DNA of 64,000 nt, taken from an uncultured Flavobacteriaceae bacterium (GTDB taxonomy: Bacteria > Bacteroidota > Bacteroidia > Flavobacteriales > Flavobacteriaceae). Below the pieces are notes generated by a model, which saw nothing but the letters and a program-made list of their open reading frames with translations, was not told the origin of the DNA and searched no databases. The stretch covers positions 1-64,000 of the forward strand of contig CANNBV010000003.1 of assembly GCA_947502975.1 (NCBI GenBank), in the 5' to 3' direction. This document shows, piece by piece, positions 62,599 to 64,000 of this stretch (position 1 is the stretch's first letter; each line of letters begins with the position of its first letter). The position numbers and the translations under genes were made by a program.

Positions 62599-62686
62599 GC
62601 GTTAGGGATTGCAGAGGAAAGCCCACAGCCCGACGAAGGAGGTGCGAGGACTTGTAACGTAAAGCCCGACCCTTGTGGTAACGCCC
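62599..62686 (+). repeat. Dispersed structured intergenic element, copy C
   Basis: GCGTTAGGGATTGCAGAGGAAAG starts it and GTAAAGCCCGACCC, TTGT and GGTAACGCCC end it. GCGTTA (62599-62604) pairs with TAACGC (62679-62684). The middle is short and contains an extra partial repeat of the AAGCCC-ACAGCCCGAC block. It lies between the two pirin genes in sense orientation, so it is probably transcribed with them. Confidence 0.7.
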
Positions 62687-62707
62687 AAATAAATAAAAAT
62701 AAATATT

Positions 62708-63424
62708 ATGAAAACAATAATTCACAAATCGGATACAAGAGGTTTTGCAAATCATGGATGGTTAAAGTCTCATCACACATTTAGTTTTGCAAGTTATCAA
62801 GATGCAGAACGTATGAATTTTGGTATGTTGCGTGTGTTGAATGATGATGTGGTACAACCAAAAATGGGATTTGGAACACATCCACACCAGAATATGGAGA
62901 TTATTTCTATACCTCTAAAAGGAGCGCTATCGCACAAAGATAGTATGGGAAATAAACGTGCTATTGAAGTAGGAGAGGTACAGGTAATGAGTGCTGGGAC
63001 AGGCCTAACACATTCGGAATTTAATGATAGTAAAACCGAAGAGGTAAACTTTTTACAACTTTGGATTATACCAGAAGAAATGGGAGTTACTCCTAATTAT
63101 GAGCAGCGTAAATTTGATGTTTCTGAACGACAAAATACGTTGCAAACCGTGGTGGCTCCAAAGGATAAATTAGAGGATGAGGCTTTGCCAATTAGTCAAC
63201 AAGCTTATATTTACAGAACTGATTTAAATGCTGATAACTCGGTAGTTTTAACACCTAAAAGCACTGATAATGGCTTTTATATTTTTGTTACAGATGGGGC
63301 TATTGAAGTTTCTGAAAACACTTTGGAAAAACGAGATGCTATAGGTGTTTGGGATGTTGATGGTTTAGAAATTTCTGCAAAGGAAAATTCTGAAGTAATA
63401 ATCATTGAAGTTCCTATGAATTAG
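62708..63424 (+). CDS. Pirin family protein (YhhW-like)
   Basis: A 238-residue pirin-type bicupin. It begins with the family block HKSDTRGFANHGWLKSHHTF, and the metal ligands are at FGTHPHQNMEI near residue 57 and the GTGLTHSEF block near residue 97. It is closer to E. coli YhhW (quercetinase activity) than the preceding pirin. The gap of 136 bases to the upstream pirin contains element C. A terminator follows. Confidence 0.87.
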   Translation: MKTIIHKSDTRGFANHGWLKSHHTFSFASYQDAERMNFGMLRVLNDDVVQPKMGFGTHPHQNMEIISIPLKGALSHKDSMGNKRAIEVGEVQVMSAGTGLTHSEFNDSKTEEVNFLQLWIIPEEMGVTPNYEQRKFDVSERQNTLQTVVAPKDKLEDEALPISQQAYIYRTDLNADNSVVLTPKSTDNGFYIFVTDGAIEVSENTLEKRDAIGVWDVDGLEISAKENSEVIIIEVPMN

Positions 63425-63446
63425 AATAATTGAGTGATTAATAGTT

Positions 63447-63474
63447 AAAAGCACCTTTGACGGGTGCTTTTTTT
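63447..63474 (+). terminator. Terminator after the second pirin
   Basis: AAAAGCACC (63447-63455) and GGGTGCTTTTT form a stem with a six-base loop, followed by T-rich sequence. It ends the unit that begins at 60249. Confidence 0.88.
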
Positions 63475-63524
63475 ATTTAAAACTACGATATTTGCTTTTC
63501 AACTAACCAAAAAAAGAAAAGATT

Positions 63525-63707
63525 ATGGCGATGAATAAAAATACAGTTTTAGCTTGGGCTACAATTTTAATGATCATTATGGGTGTCGTGCTAATTTTAA
63601 TGGGTGCATACAGGTATGATGATGTTGCAGGATGGGGTTTTGCAACTGTGGGTATTGGCTTTTTTGCAATAGCTTGGGTGTTTAATGCCTTAAAAGGACG
63701 TGTTTAA
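63525..63707 (+). CDS. Small membrane protein of flavobacteria
   Basis: A 60-residue protein with two membrane helices (about residues 8-28 and 38-56). The block GMGAYRYDDVAGWGFATVGIG-like centre (residues 27-47) is strongly patterned with Gly and aromatic residues. It resembles, from memory, the small CAL67264-type membrane protein family that is common next to ettA in flavobacteria. It is 66 bases upstream of ettA. Function unknown. Confidence 0.75.
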   Translation: MAMNKNTVLAWATILMIIMGVVLILMGAYRYDDVAGWGFATVGIGFFAIAWVFNALKGRV

Positions 63708-63773
63708 ACTAGTAGCTCCTAAATTCTAAATTTTATAATTATTCTTCTAACAACTAACATCTATTAATTAAAA

Positions 63774-64000
63774 ATGAGTGACGATAAAAAGATAATTTTC
63801 TCAATGTCTGGTGTAACTAAGACATTTCAAAGTGCAAATACACCTGTGTTAAAAAATATATATCTAAGTTTTTTTTACGGTGCTAAAATTGGAATTTTAG
63901 GACTTAATGGTTCTGGTAAGTCTACTTTACTGAAGATTATTGCTGGTGTTGATAAGAATTATCAGGGTGATGTTGTGTTTTCTCAAGATTACTCGGTTGG
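63774..64000 (+). CDS. ettA: Energy-dependent translational throttle protein EttA (partial)
   Basis: The first 75 complete codons of an ABC-F ATPase; the rest lies beyond the right edge. The start [18 protein letters not shown], the [19 protein letters not shown] block and the Walker A motif GLNGSGKST (about residues 45-53) fit EttA, which binds the ribosomal E site and gates early elongation according to ATP level. ABC-F paralogues such as Uup are the alternative, but the start is characteristic of EttA. Confidence 0.9.
   Translation, partial: MSDDKKIIFSMSGVTKTFQSANTPVLKNIYLSFFYGAKIGILGLNGSGKSTLLKIIAGVDKNYQGDVVFSQDYSV

Overview
The window is a typical piece of a marine Flavobacteriaceae (Bacteroidota) chromosome. 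Support comes from the low G+C content, dense gene packing with little Shine-Dalgarno sequence, TAnnTTTG-type promoters at rnpB and at position 60218, a system II CcsBA fusion, MutS2 without a Smr domain, many secreted proteins and lipoproteins with short flavobacterial leaders, and Bacteroidota-restricted families (DUF3822, DUF2911, HYR surface protein, PorT-like barrel). The genus cannot be fixed from the sequence alone. No tRNA, CRISPR array, insertion sequence or prophage was found.

Layout. 1-3296 (-): a small secreted protein and the first 910 codons of a large HYR-repeat surface protein that runs off the left edge. 3775-7319 (+): polyphosphate operon sixA-ppk1-ppx. 7420-10842: PorT-like barrel, then dnaX-lipoprotein-miaE on the minus strand. 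11117-13335: secreted TolB-like propeller protein and the RNase P RNA. 13424-16403 (-): secreted protein, and the rsmD-DUF3822-membrane protein unit. 16533-21905 (+): RecD-like helicase, DUF4126, then kdsB-HAD-Kdo 8-oxidase-like-acyltransferase (LPS/lipid functions). 22067-28612 (-): zinc metalloprotease, two ThuA-like lipoproteins, Gfo/Idh/MocA oxidoreductase, outer-membrane barrel. 28743-35268: FAD/FeS oxidoreductase, LpxH-like hydrolase, aroC, dicarboxylate/amino-acid symporter.

35481-40200 (+) is a tight five-gene unit: GshB-like ATP-grasp ligase, lipoprotein, rhodanese fused to a helical domain, N-formylglutamate amidohydrolase family protein, and DUF1704 (QEGLA/MATCAP-like) metallopeptidase. 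It looks like a make-and-cleave system for an amide- or peptide-linked product. 40203-45476 holds small genes, a TPR-LuxR type regulator and, divergently, a lipoprotein of the cholesterol-dependent-cytolysin superfamily without the canonical undecapeptide. 45867-51433: mutS2, DUF2911-TPR protein, sppA. 51649-58263 (-): respiratory nitrite ammonification, with porin, nrfH, nrfA and the cytochrome c synthase ccsBA. 58461-60104 (-): methylcrotonyl-CoA carboxylase-like beta subunit. 60249-63474 (+): DoxX-like protein, FMN reductase, MarR regulator and two pirins, probably an electrophile/quinone response unit. Two palindromes share a TTCC(T/A)TGGAA core, one over the promoter -33 box and one before pirin. 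63525-64000: small membrane protein and the start of ettA.

The most unusual signals that are not ordinary genes are: six dispersed, structured intergenic elements (five closed by a GCGTTA/TAACGC-type helix, plus one sister type); a ten-A run in dnaX where slippage either way gives an immediate stop, a possible route to a short gamma subunit; the paired MarR-like operators; and a cluster of seven TGTCC motifs in front of the cytolysin-like gene.
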